The notes under the pieces: model-generated
What the model was told of the DNA's origin: nothing
Seen by the model: the letters and a program-made list of their open reading frames with translations, nothing else
The model's database searches: none
In this document: positions 45,486 through 54,131 of the stretch, one piece after another
Layout: the number at the start of each line of letters is the position of its first letter
Numbering within the stretch: position 1 is the stretch's first letter
DNA from: JBMYYR01 sp965243605
GTDB taxonomy: Bacteria > Bacteroidota > Bacteroidia > Flavobacteriales > CAJXXR01
Assembly: GCA_965243605.1 (NCBI GenBank)
Contig: CBDEVQ010000096.1
Coordinates: 1-64,000 of the forward strand
Reading direction: 5' to 3'
Length of the DNA stretch: 64,000 nucleotides
Position numbers and translations under genes: made by a program

Positions 45486-46922
45486 TTAGTAGTTTGTTTT
45501 ACGACGTACTTTAGATACGTATTTCGCTAAACGCATTACTTGACGAGAGTATCCATACTCATTGTCATACCATGCATAAATAACTACAGATTTACCATCG
45601 TTAGAAACAATTGTTGCATTACTATCATAGATAGAAGCAGCTGCATTTCCAACAATATCAGTAGATACTAATTCTTTAGAAACATTAAATTCAATTTGCT
45701 CAACTAATGGTCCTTCGATAGCAGCATTACGCATAATTTCGCTAAACTCATCAATATTCGTTGCTTTCTCTAAGTTAATGTTTAAGATAGCTAAAGATCC
45801 ATCAGGAGTAGGAACACGAACAGCATTTGCTGTTAATTTTCCATCTAAAGAAGGAATTACCTTAACAACAGCTTTACCTGCACCTGTAGAAGTAATAACC
45901 ATGTTTAAAGCCGCAGCACGTCCTCTACGGTTTTTCTTATGCATGTTATCTACAAGGTTTTGGTCATTTGTATATGCATGTACAGTTTCAATATGTCCTT
46001 TTTCTACACCAAAGTTATCGTTAACAACTTTAAGCATAGGCGTAATTGCATTTGTAGTACAAGATGCTGCCGAGAAAATATCGTAATCGTCTGCACTGTA
46101 ATCTAAGTGGTTTGCACCAAATACAATGTTAGGAATTTCTTTTCCAGGCGCTGTTAAGATAACCTTAGAAACTCCTGTTCCTGCTAGGTGACGACTTAAA
46201 GCAGCCTTGTCAGTAAATACACCTGTATTATCTAATACTAAAGCATCTTTAATATCATAAGCTGTATAATCTACATCTTCTGGGTTACTTGCTTTAATTA
46301 ATTGTACGTGGTGACCATTAATTACTAAAGCCTTGTTTTCAAAATCTTCAGTTACTGTTCCAGGGAACTCTCCGTGAACAGAATCCGTTCTTAATAAAGC
46401 AGCTCTTTTAATGATTTGCTCATCAGAATCGTTTCTTACAACAATAGCACGTAAACGTAGTTGATCTCCTTTACCAGCTTGCATGATTAACTCACGAGCT
46501 AATAAACGACCAATACGACCAAATCCGTAAAGAACAACATCTTTACCATGAACATTATTATTTTCTTCAGCTTCAAATCCTTTAAGACTTGCAATTACCG
46601 AATCTGCTAATTTAGATTTGTCTTCACAATTAAAAACAAGGTTTCCTAAATCGATTTTAGCAGCTCCATAGTTCCCGTTATAGATTACTTTGGCAGCTTC
46701 TAATGCATCATAAATGCTAATTGGTTTTTTTACAAAATCACGAGCATAGTCAAAAAGACTTAAAATTTCACTCGTTTTAGAGTCTCGTAGTTGTCGACGA
46801 AAAAGAACAAGTTCAATTTGTTTGTCTAACCATAAATCACTTACGATTTTAATTAACTCAACAGTTGCTTTTTCTTCCTTTACGCGAAGCGTTAGCTCTT
46901 CTTCGTAGTTTAAGATACTCAT
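45486..46922 (-). CDS. gap: Glyceraldehyde-3-phosphate dehydrogenase, long form
   Basis: This 478-residue enzyme of glycolysis/gluconeogenesis oxidises or reduces glyceraldehyde-3-phosphate with NAD(P). The NAD-binding start VLYGFGRIGRLLARE lies at residues 131-144 and the catalytic Cys288 is in AASCTTNAITP. The HAYTNDQNLVD and TGAGKAVVKVIPSL segments are typical. About 125 residues precede the Rossmann domain (SDLWLDKQIELVLFRRQL and following), an extension that distinguishes a long GAPDH type found in flavobacteria from the ordinary 330-residue enzyme. The role of that extension is unknown. A strong shared-type terminator follows at 45394-45430. Confidence 0.93.
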   Translation of the reverse strand: MSILNYEEELTLRVKEEKATVELIKIVSDLWLDKQIELVLFRRQLRDSKTSEILSLFDYARDFVKKPISIYDALEAAKVIYNGNYGAAKIDLGNLVFNCEDKSKLADSVIASLKGFEAEENNNVHGKDVVLYGFGRIGRLLARELIMQAGKGDQLRLRAIVVRNDSDEQIIKRAALLRTDSVHGEFPGTVTEDFENKALVINGHHVQLIKASNPEDVDYTAYDIKDALVLDNTGVFTDKAALSRHLAGTGVSKVILTAPGKEIPNIVFGANHLDYSADDYDIFSAASCTTNAITPMLKVVNDNFGVEKGHIETVHAYTNDQNLVDNMHKKNRRGRAAALNMVITSTGAGKAVVKVIPSLDGKLTANAVRVPTPDGSLAILNINLEKATNIDEFSEIMRNAAIEGPLVEQIEFNVSKELVSTDIVGNAAASIYDSNATIVSNDGKSVVIYAWYDNEYGYSRQVMRLAKYVSKVRRKTNY

Positions 46923-47053
46923 ATCTATATTTTATTTGAAGTTTTTTAAATAAACGGTTGGGCGAAAATACGAAGAATTGCACCGAATATCAAACATCAG
47001 TAATGAAACTTTTAGCAACTTAAATTATGGGGCTTAAAATTGATTTTTAAAAA

Positions 47054-48115
47054 TTAAATTTCATGATATAGTGGCGTATTAACGGGACGCCCTGTAAATT
47101 CATATCCTTTCATGATTTTAAAACCGAATAATCCGTTCGCCATTTTCAGTCTGATATAAGATGGATTTACATCTCTACTAATCATAAAAAAACGAACACC
47201 AGGATATTGACTGTAGGCGTTATGGTGCAATTGCATAAAGAATGAACTCCCTCTATGATAAGAGTTTGAGACTTTATGGAATTCAGGATGAGATGGACCG
47301 CTAAATGTATAGTTTAATATAAAAAATAGATTTACAATTAATGGACCAATAGAAGATGCATTAAACCAGTTTTTTTGAGTAACCTTTTTATTTAAGATGT
47401 TCTTGCGAATAAGAAAATAGAAGGTTGGTGTTAGCATAATTAGAAATACCAAATATAAGGGGACAAACGTATTAAATGTATAAAAAAGTAGAGCGATTAA
47501 ATTAATAACACCAAAGATGTAATACCTAAAGTTAGTGTTTTTAAAAATGTATTTAAATGCTATACTAAAATGTTTAAGATTTATAGTTTCATGGGGAGTG
47601 AAAAATGCCCTATACCAAAAAGGGTAAGTTAAAGCAGATAAGGTAACACTAACAATCCCTCCAATTAATACATCTACAAAAAATAAAATTGGAATAAAGA
47701 GCATAGCTATAACAGCAATAAAGTATCCAATTTGATCTAAGATTGTTCCAATTGCAAGATGAAGTTTAAACTCAGGAGATCTTCTATATGCCTCCTCTTT
47801 TCTACGTTTTGCCTCACGCATTTTTTCACGACGTTCTTCACGTTGTTTTTCTCGATCAGATTTAAAAGAGTCTTTGGTTGCATTGGAACGATCGCCATGG
47901 GTTTGAGTTCTTTTATGCTGTTGTGGAAGCGAACGTTGTCCAGTTAAAATCTCATATGCATTATTTATCGCTATAAATTTAGCTTTTGCACTTGGGTTTG
48001 GATTTTTATCAGGATGGGTAAGCATGGCTTTTTTTCTAAATGCACGCTTAACCTCTTTTTTTGAGGCTCCATCAGGTAAGCCTAATATTTTATAATATTT
48101 AGAATATTGGTTCAA
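47054..48115 (-). CDS. DnaJ-domain membrane protein
   Basis: This 353-residue protein has an N-terminal J domain (residues about 5-60, YYKILGLPDGASKKEVKRAFRKKAM) containing the Hsp70-stimulating HPD at 34-36. A charged linker and about five transmembrane helices follow (between about 130 and 270), and the C-terminus has aromatic, basic character. It is not a classical DnaJ because the zinc-finger and substrate domains are missing. It probably recruits DnaK to a membrane site. The partner substrate is unknown. The gene stands alone between GAPDH and a hypothetical gene, each with its own terminator. Confidence 0.85.
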   Translation of the reverse strand: MNQYSKYYKILGLPDGASKKEVKRAFRKKAMLTHPDKNPNPSAKAKFIAINNAYEILTGQRSLPQQHKRTQTHGDRSNATKDSFKSDREKQREERREKMREAKRRKEEAYRRSPEFKLHLAIGTILDQIGYFIAVIAMLFIPILFFVDVLIGGIVSVTLSALTYPFWYRAFFTPHETINLKHFSIAFKYIFKNTNFRYYIFGVINLIALLFYTFNTFVPLYLVFLIMLTPTFYFLIRKNILNKKVTQKNWFNASSIGPLIVNLFFILNYTFSGPSHPEFHKVSNSYHRGSSFFMQLHHNAYSQYPGVRFFMISRDVNPSYIRLKMANGLFGFKIMKGYEFTGRPVNTPLYHEI

Positions 48116-48219
48116 AATAATTAGAGTTGAAGATCCGGTTTTTATGATTTTACTGGACTAATTTACAATAAAATTTATCCAATACCGTATGGTAAATTTT
48201 AAATAAAGTATTTAAACAA

Positions 48220-48249
48220 AAAAACACCATTCTAAAGAATAGTGTTTTT
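48220..48249 (-). terminator. Intrinsic terminator of the 190-residue gene
   Basis: On the minus strand AAAAACACTATTCT pairs with AGAATGGTGTTTTT (one G-T wobble) around a small AT loop and is followed by T-rich DNA. It lies 35 bases after the stop of the gene at 48285. Confidence 0.75.
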
Positions 48250-48284
48250 CTATACCTCACATTAAAGAGGTTGTATTTTGATAG

Positions 48285-48857
48285 TTATTGCTGTTGAGAG
48301 CGAATAATTTTATTAATCTTTTTATCGGCTAATGTTTTTATACGCTTTCCAACTGGACTTTCAGCAAATCGAGATAAAATATCAAGATCTTCTGTGTTTT
48401 GAATGATAGATACTAAAAGTCTACTATCTTCAAACGTATTTTTATAGTCTAAACATTCTTCAAATAATTCAAGACTCAATGGTTCGTTATTCAATCGTCT
48501 GATAAGCGTTTCTCTTAGAACAACTTTTTTAGTCCAGTCTCCAAATGTAGAAAACTGAATTTTTAAATGTTCAAATTGTTTATCTGTAATTTTTGGAGAT
48601 TCAATAAGTTCTTTAAGTGCAGAACCAGCCATATGTTCATTAGAATCTTCAACAGCAAGTTCAACAAAGTTCTCTAACTCTCTATCCGACAATTTTTCTT
48701 TGCTATTTAACCAATTTACAAAAGAAGTAAATCTGTAATTCTCTTGTACTTTTTCTTCTGATGCTAGAAAATGGTTTAATTGTTTTTCGAATTCTTCTGG
48801 AGTTATAAACTCATAACGAATCCATTTTTTTGTATAGCCTAACTTAGATAGTTTCAT
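48285..48857 (-). CDS. Conserved-looking cytoplasmic protein of unknown function
   Basis: This 190-residue soluble, charged protein is rich in helices (YTKKWIRYEFITPEEFEKQLNHF, LSDRELENFVELAVEDSNEHMAGSALKELIES). The regular pattern of hydrophobic positions and a VVLRETLIRRLN segment suggests a helical-repeat scaffold. I do not recognise a named family, and no catalytic motif is seen. It is monocistronic, with a terminator at 48220-48249. Confidence 0.65.
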   Translation of the reverse strand: MKLSKLGYTKKWIRYEFITPEEFEKQLNHFLASEEKVQENYRFTSFVNWLNSKEKLSDRELENFVELAVEDSNEHMAGSALKELIESPKITDKQFEHLKIQFSTFGDWTKKVVLRETLIRRLNNEPLSLELFEECLDYKNTFEDSRLLVSIIQNTEDLDILSRFAESPVGKRIKTLADKKINKIIRSQQQ

Positions 48858-49364
48858 GGTTTGTTGTTAAAGTTATAAAATCTAATGCATAGATTTTAAA
48901 AGTCCATTTTATTACAATTTTATCTATACAGAGTGCTCTATAGAGTTGTTAATAAAATATACGGCAAAATTAAATTTAAAAAGCGAATTATAGGTTAGAT
49001 TATATATTTAAATAATAAAGAAGCGTATTTTATTATGAATAGGGTAACGTATTTACTGGGAATTTTAATTTTAATAGATGATTTTTAATTAATTAGAAGG
49101 GTGAAGTGTTTTATTTTTAGTATTTTACGTCTTGTTTTAAATAATCGACAATTGATTGTGAGTTGTTAAAAACAGAACATAACATTTGAATTTCTGAGTC
49201 TAGGAGCGATGATGGTTAGCTTTTTGAATCGGTTTAGGATCAGATTACCATTTATTTTGTTTACTTAACTTGATTCGCTTTTAGTCTATATATATTATTT
49301 CTTTGGAGACCGGATCTGAAAAAAGAAAGCTTGTTAGATAATTATTAATCTAACAAGCCTTTTT
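48858..49364. other. AT-rich noncoding gap with a terminator at its right end
   Basis: No coding sequence or RNA gene was recognised on either strand in these roughly 500 bases. A hairpin (GCTTGTTAGAT at 49329-49339, ATCTAACAAGC at 49348-49358) followed by CTTTTTTT lies next to the mtaB stop and probably terminates it, possibly in both directions. Nothing else stands out. Confidence 0.6.
49329..49358. terminator. Terminator at the end of mtaB
   Basis: Perfect 11-base arms GCTTGTTAGAT and ATCTAACAAGC are separated by an 8-base AT loop. A T run follows on the plus strand, and on the minus strand the downstream TTTCTTTT can also serve. Confidence 0.75.
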
Positions 49365-50693
49365 TTAGAGTTTCACCCATTCTCCAAATACACTTCCGTC
49401 GTTATCATCAATAGACAACAGTTTAACGGGGATGGTTTGGTTTCTTAAACCTGGATCGTATTCTAATTTAACTTTAACATAGTTTTCTGTAAACCCATGG
49501 ATATAACCATTGTGGTTATCATGTTCAAAAAGAACCGTTTTAGTTTTACCCAATTGTGAGTCATAAAAGGCATGGCGTTTTTTAGCAGAAAGTATACGCA
49601 ACATTTTAGAACGCTTAGATTTTTCAGCCTTAGTAATTTGATTCTCCATAACATCTGCTTCTGTGTTCGCTCTTTGAGAGTATGAGAATACATGTAAGTA
49701 TGAACAGTCTAGTTGAGAAATGAAATTATAGGTTTCTAAGAATAATTCTTCTGTTTCTCCAGGGTATCCCACAATAACATCTACACCAATACAACAGTCT
49801 GGCATAACTTCTTTTATTTTATTAACACGTTCTTGGTACAATTCTACATTATAACGCCTTTTCATTGAACGTAAAATAGTATTGGTACCCGATTGTAATG
49901 GAATATGGAAATGAGGAACAAATCGATTGGATGTAGATACAAAATCAATCGTTTCATTTTTTAGTAAATTTGGTTCTATTGAAGAAATACGAATTCTATT
50001 AATTCCATCTACATCATCTAAGTTTTGAACCAACTCTAAAAAAGTATGTTCATGGCGTTTGTTTCCAAATTCACCCTTTCCATAATCTCCAATATTAACA
50101 CCCGTTAATACTATCTCCTTAACACCTTTTTCAGCAATTTCTTTAGCGTTTTTTAAAACACTTTCCATTTTATCACTTCTACTTATACCTCTTGCTTGAG
50201 GTATCGTGCAATATGTACATTTATAATCGCAACCATCTTGAACTTTTAAAAAAGCTCTTGTACGATCACCAATAGAATATGCAGATTCAAACTGATTGGC
50301 TTCTTCAATTTCACAAGAATGTACCGTATCTAATGATTCATCATTAACTAATGCATTGATATAAAATGGAAGCTTAAACTTTTCGGTTGCCCCCAAGACT
50401 AAATCCACACCATTAATTTCAGCAATCTGCTTAGGTTTAAGTTGTGCATAACATCCAATAATGGCAATTATAGAATCGGGCATCTGTTCGCGTTTTTTGC
50501 GAATCATACGATTACATTCTTTATCCGCATTTTCTGTTACCGAACATGTATTAATAATATAAATATCTGCGTCCTCGTCAAATTTAACACGGTCGTAACC
50601 TTCATCTTCGCAATTTCTTGCAATTGTTGAGGTTTCAGAAAAGTTTAATTTGCATCCCATTGTATGGAAAGCAACTCGTTTATTGTTTGTCAT
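49365..50693 (-). CDS. mtaB: tRNA t6A37 methylthiotransferase MtaB
   Basis: This 442-residue radical SAM enzyme adds the 2-methylthio group to N6-threonylcarbamoyladenosine at tRNA position 37. The N-terminal methylthiotransferase domain starts VAFHTMGCKLNFSETS with its iron-sulfur cysteines (GCKLN, TCSVTENADKECN, IIGCYAQ). The radical SAM motif is QDGCDYKCTYCTIPQARG near residue 155, and the C-terminal TRAM region ends FGEWVKL. All cysteines are intact, and length and motif order match MtaB rather than MiaB or RimO. It is divergent to the peptide-binding lipoprotein gene at 50771. Confidence 0.93.
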   Translation of the reverse strand: MTNNKRVAFHTMGCKLNFSETSTIARNCEDEGYDRVKFDEDADIYIINTCSVTENADKECNRMIRKKREQMPDSIIAIIGCYAQLKPKQIAEINGVDLVLGATEKFKLPFYINALVNDESLDTVHSCEIEEANQFESAYSIGDRTRAFLKVQDGCDYKCTYCTIPQARGISRSDKMESVLKNAKEIAEKGVKEIVLTGVNIGDYGKGEFGNKRHEHTFLELVQNLDDVDGINRIRISSIEPNLLKNETIDFVSTSNRFVPHFHIPLQSGTNTILRSMKRRYNVELYQERVNKIKEVMPDCCIGVDVIVGYPGETEELFLETYNFISQLDCSYLHVFSYSQRANTEADVMENQITKAEKSKRSKMLRILSAKKRHAFYDSQLGKTKTVLFEHDNHNGYIHGFTENYVKVKLEYDPGLRNQTIPVKLLSIDDNDGSVFGEWVKL

Positions 50694-50770
50694 ATCAGAA
50701 CTTAGCTTTGATACTCTGAAAAATTGAGTGTATTTTTAGCGATGCAAATTTAGTTCATTTTTTTATCATT

Positions 50771-52384
50771 ATGTATAACATATCTGTAGCTTTAAAATTA
50801 TTCCTCATCTTTTTTGGATGTTCACTCATATCGTGTCAGCAAAAATCAACACATAATTATACTGTGAATGATGTGTTTAGATACAATGAATCCAGTGATA
50901 TTAAAACATTAGATCCTGCATATGCAAGCAATCAAGCTCATATTTGGGTATGTAATCAAATCTATAATTCACTAGTACAGATGGATTCGGCTTTAAACAT
51001 CCAACCATCATTGGCAAAATCTTGGTCTATAGATACTACAGCGACCATCTATACCTTTAACTTAAGAGAAGATATTCAGTTTTATGATCCAGAGGGGAGG
51101 TATAGCTCATCTTTAAAAGCATCTGATGTTGTGTTTTCGTTAGAACGTTTACGATCTAAAACCCTTGCAGCACCAGGAGCATGGATATTAGAAAGTGTTA
51201 AGAAAGGCGGAATAACAGCAATCAATGAAACTGAAGTAAAGTTTGAGTTAACAGAACCTAATCCTGCATTTTTATCTCTAATGTCTATGCAATATGCCAG
51301 TATTTTGTCTGAGACGTATTATAACGATGTTGCTGAAAATTATTTTAAACAACCGATTAGTACTGGGCCTTATTATTATAAATTTTGGGAAGATAAAGTT
51401 AAATTGGTTTTACGTAAAAACCCTAAATATTTTGAGAAGGATGTTAATGGAATTTCTCTTCCGTATTTAGAAGCTATTTCAATTCGTTTTTTACCAGATA
51501 AACATGCGGCCTTTTTAGAGTTTATTAAAGGGAATTTAGACTTTATATCTGGAATAGATGCATCATATAAAGATGAGGTTCTTGATAAAGAAGGAAAGCT
51601 TAAAACAAAATATGAATCCGAGATAAATTTAAAGAAACAAGATTATTTAAATACAGAATACCTTGCGTTTTTAGTGGATAGCATGTCGTTTTATCCATAT
51701 AACAACGCCGATTTTAGAAAAGCGGTAAACTTTGCTTTTGATCGAAATTTAATGATGAAGTACATAAGGAATGGAATTGGAACACCCGCTGAAAATGGAT
51801 TTGTTCCGAAAGGACTTCAAGCGTTTGAAATGGATAATAAATATACATTTTACAACAAAGATTCAGTAGAATATTACCTTTCTCGTTCTCAATATAAAAT
51901 TGAGGGTAGTCCAGAAATAGAATTGCATACCAACAATTCATATTTAGATTTATGTGAATATATTCAGAATAGTCTTAACGGATTTGGAATAAAAACAAGA
52001 GTTACTGTACATCCTTCATCCACTTTAAGACAAATGATCTCTAAACAGAAAGTCCAATTTTTTAGAGCAAGTTGGATTGCAGATTATCCAGATGCTGAGA
52101 ATTATCTTTCTTTATTCTATAGTGAAAATAAAGCGCCTAATGGTCCAAATTATTCTCATTTCGAAAATGCAATATTTGATTCTCTTTATGTTGAGTCTAG
52201 AAAAATTGGGGCGCATAAAAATAGAATACCTACATATAAATTAATGCAAAAGATAATGATGACAGAATCACCCGTAGTTCCATTGTATTATGATGAGGTG
52301 TATTTGTTTATGCAAAAGAATATTAAAGGGTTACAAACCAATCCTATGAATTTAATACAAATTAAGTATATTGATAAACAATAG
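50771..52384 (+). CDS. Oligopeptide-type ABC transporter substrate-binding lipoprotein (SBP family 5)
   Basis: This 537-residue periplasmic or membrane-anchored binding protein has a lipoprotein signal ending FFGCSLISC. The family-5 signatures include SSDIKTLDPAYASNQAHIWVCNQIYNSL near the start, SLAKSWSIDTTATIYTFNLREDIQFYD, an ISTGPYYYKFW motif and ADYPDAENYLSLFYSENKAPNG. Such proteins deliver peptides or similar solutes to a Dpp/Opp permease. No permease or ATPase genes follow, and the next gene encodes an unrelated lipoprotein, so the partner must lie elsewhere. Confidence 0.88.
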   Translation: MYNISVALKLFLIFFGCSLISCQQKSTHNYTVNDVFRYNESSDIKTLDPAYASNQAHIWVCNQIYNSLVQMDSALNIQPSLAKSWSIDTTATIYTFNLREDIQFYDPEGRYSSSLKASDVVFSLERLRSKTLAAPGAWILESVKKGGITAINETEVKFELTEPNPAFLSLMSMQYASILSETYYNDVAENYFKQPISTGPYYYKFWEDKVKLVLRKNPKYFEKDVNGISLPYLEAISIRFLPDKHAAFLEFIKGNLDFISGIDASYKDEVLDKEGKLKTKYESEINLKKQDYLNTEYLAFLVDSMSFYPYNNADFRKAVNFAFDRNLMMKYIRNGIGTPAENGFVPKGLQAFEMDNKYTFYNKDSVEYYLSRSQYKIEGSPEIELHTNNSYLDLCEYIQNSLNGFGIKTRVTVHPSSTLRQMISKQKVQFFRASWIADYPDAENYLSLFYSENKAPNGPNYSHFENAIFDSLYVESRKIGAHKNRIPTYKLMQKIMMTESPVVPLYYDEVYLFMQKNIKGLQTNPMNLIQIKYIDKQ

Positions 52385-52430
52385 CTATTTTAGCTCGAAT
52401 ACTTTAAATATAATAATTAAAAAATAAATT

Positions 52431-53141
52431 ATGAAAAAGGTTATAGTTAATATAATCGTATTGATGCTTATATCATGTTCAAATACATCCCCTTGTGAAA
52501 AGGAATACGAAGACCAATTAGGTGTAGAATTAGTATTAGGATTGAATGAATCTGTAAATACATTTGAACAAATGTTAGAGGTTTATTACCAATCACAACC
52601 GTCTACAAGCTTATATTCTAAATTTTTAAATGATGTAGGACATAAAACATTGGATTGGAATAAGTTTTATGAGAATACAATAGAATTAGAGTCTATTAAA
52701 GAAAAGGTTTATCAATCAGGATTATATGATGAGCTAGTATATAAATATATAGCTGTTGCAGATTCAACAGAAGGGTTAATTGGAAGGAAATATTATTATC
52801 AACCTAAACATTCATCAGAACCAATAGATTCTATAACTATTAGATTAGATAATAGACTGGATTCTATATTTAAAATGGAAGGTGGTATAGTAGAGTATAT
52901 TGATGTCAGTAAATTAGACAACAATATGTCTTGTTCGGAACAAAATAGCATTATTATTAAAGAGTACTTAGAAACAAAAAAATCTGCTGGTAGTATAATG
53001 CCATATTTGATAGCTGGTGGACTTTTAAAACATCCTTCACTAAAAATAGATTATTTTATGAAACGTATTATTGTTAAGGAGTTTTTACTTTATAACGTTT
53101 GTAAAAGTATCTATAGTGAAAGAAATTTAAGTCGTAAATAG
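52431..53141 (+). CDS. Lipoprotein of unknown function
   Basis: This 236-residue protein has a lipoprotein signal (MKKVIVNIIVLMLISC, Cys16). The mature part is helical and acidic (YEDQLGVELVLGLNESVNTFEQMLEVYY), with no family I recognise. It begins 46 bases after the peptide-binding protein on the same strand and may be co-transcribed. No catalytic or metal motif is seen. Confidence 0.6.
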   Translation: MKKVIVNIIVLMLISCSNTSPCEKEYEDQLGVELVLGLNESVNTFEQMLEVYYQSQPSTSLYSKFLNDVGHKTLDWNKFYENTIELESIKEKVYQSGLYDELVYKYIAVADSTEGLIGRKYYYQPKHSSEPIDSITIRLDNRLDSIFKMEGGIVEYIDVSKLDNNMSCSEQNSIIIKEYLETKKSAGSIMPYLIAGGLLKHPSLKIDYFMKRIIVKEFLLYNVCKSIYSERNLSRK

Positions 53142-53321
53142 TTCTCGATATATGTTGCTTTCTCTGGAATATATAAAATATTGAGAAGTGAAATTTTAAT
53201 ACCTTAATGAATAATCAAGATATGTAACGCTTAATTGTAGAGGTTCATATTGTCTGATAATGAAGGGTTATTTGAATATAGAACACAACTCATTCATTAT
53301 TTTCATCATAAAATAACCTGC

Positions 53322-53461
53322 AAATTCCATTCACAGTGCTAATTTCACCATTCATCGGCGTTAAGAGGTTTATGAGGTGTATACCGTCATTTATTACCTT
53401 AAACTGTTGCTATATTTGTAATGTAATCAAAAACAAAGTTTAACAACAAAAACAAAATAAG
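53322..53461 (+). promoter_or_regulatory. Duplicated upstream region of the small secreted protein gene (copy 1)
   Basis: From CCATTCAC to the ATG, this leader is nearly the same as 57461-57596 in front of the second copy. It contains a 34-base identical block at 53347-53380 (core ACCATTCATCGGCG, then TTAAGAGGTTTATGAGGTGT) and, 30 bases later, a TATATTTG -7 element (53411-53418) with an identical AAACAAAGTTTAAC-rich leader. The unchanged block upstream of the promoter is a candidate activator site. The part of the gap before 53322 (from 53142) shows nothing specific. Confidence 0.65.
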
Positions 53462-54025
53462 ATGAAAAAGTTTGCATTAACATTAGGATTAGCATTAGTA
53501 GGTACAATGGCATTTGCTCAAGACGATCAAGATGATAGTCACCAAATTTCTTTCGCTATTCCAGCAACAAGTATCTTAGATATTGAAGGACCTGGAGGAA
53601 ACAACGGAATTAACTTTACTCCAGAAGCGATTACTGAGGCTGGTAATGCATTCGACTTCAACTTATCTAACTCTGCGCTTTGGTTAAACTACTCTAACAT
53701 TAAAGCCAGTGCAGAAACAACTAGAAAAGTTACTGTAGGAATGACTAACGATTTACCAACAGGAATGACTCTAACGGTTGCTGCTGGATCAGATGCTGGA
53801 AACGGGAACGGCGTAAAAGGAACACCTAACGCTTCTGCTATTACATTAGCAAACGGATCTTCATCAACTATTATTACTGGAATTGGAAGTGCATATACTG
53901 GAAACGGTATAAACAACGGACACCAGTTAACATATAACTTATCGTTTGATGATGCAGAATTCCAAACATTAAGTGCTGACCTTAACGAATCAGTTACGAT
54001 TACATATACTATTGCAGACGAGTAA
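53462..54025 (+). CDS. Small secreted beta-rich protein, copy 1 (unknown family)
   Basis: This 187-residue protein has the signal peptide MKKFALTLGLALVGTMAFAQ. The mature domain is glycine, asparagine and threonine rich with alternating strands (HQISFAIPATSILDIEG, KVTVGMTNDLPTGMTLTVAAG, LSADLNESVTITYTIADE). It looks like a single immunoglobulin-like or pilin-like sandwich, but no named family is recognised. Its codon use favours AAC and similar preferred codons, suggesting high expression. It differs from copy 2 (57597-58160) at a single residue (Gln versus Leu at about position 24) although about two dozen bases differ. It has its own promoter and a very strong terminator at 54048-54082. Confidence 0.75.
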   Translation: MKKFALTLGLALVGTMAFAQDDQDDSHQISFAIPATSILDIEGPGGNNGINFTPEAITEAGNAFDFNLSNSALWLNYSNIKASAETTRKVTVGMTNDLPTGMTLTVAAGSDAGNGNGVKGTPNASAITLANGSSSTIITGIGSAYTGNGINNGHQLTYNLSFDDAEFQTLSADLNESVTITYTIADE

Positions 54026-54047
54026 ACAACAGCAACTATTATATATT

Positions 54048-54082
54048 AAAAAGAGCCTAGTACAATGTACTAGGCTCTTTTT
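54048..54082 (+). terminator. Strong intrinsic terminator
   Basis: AAAAAGAGCCTAGTACA (54048-54064) and TGTACTAGGCTCTTTTT (54066-54082) are perfect 17-base arms with a one-base centre and a T tail, 22 bases after the stop of the secreted protein gene. The A run makes it usable for the opposite strand gene at 54132 too. Confidence 0.88.
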
Positions 54083-54131
54083 TGATTAAAATTAAATTGG
54101 GGGAAATAAAAATTGTATCGTTTATAGGAAT

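Noticed and set aside
49200..49330. Possible tRNA-like or small RNA sequence in the gap before mtaB
   Set aside because: No T-loop or acceptor stem could be paired; apart from the terminator hairpin the region shows no structure.
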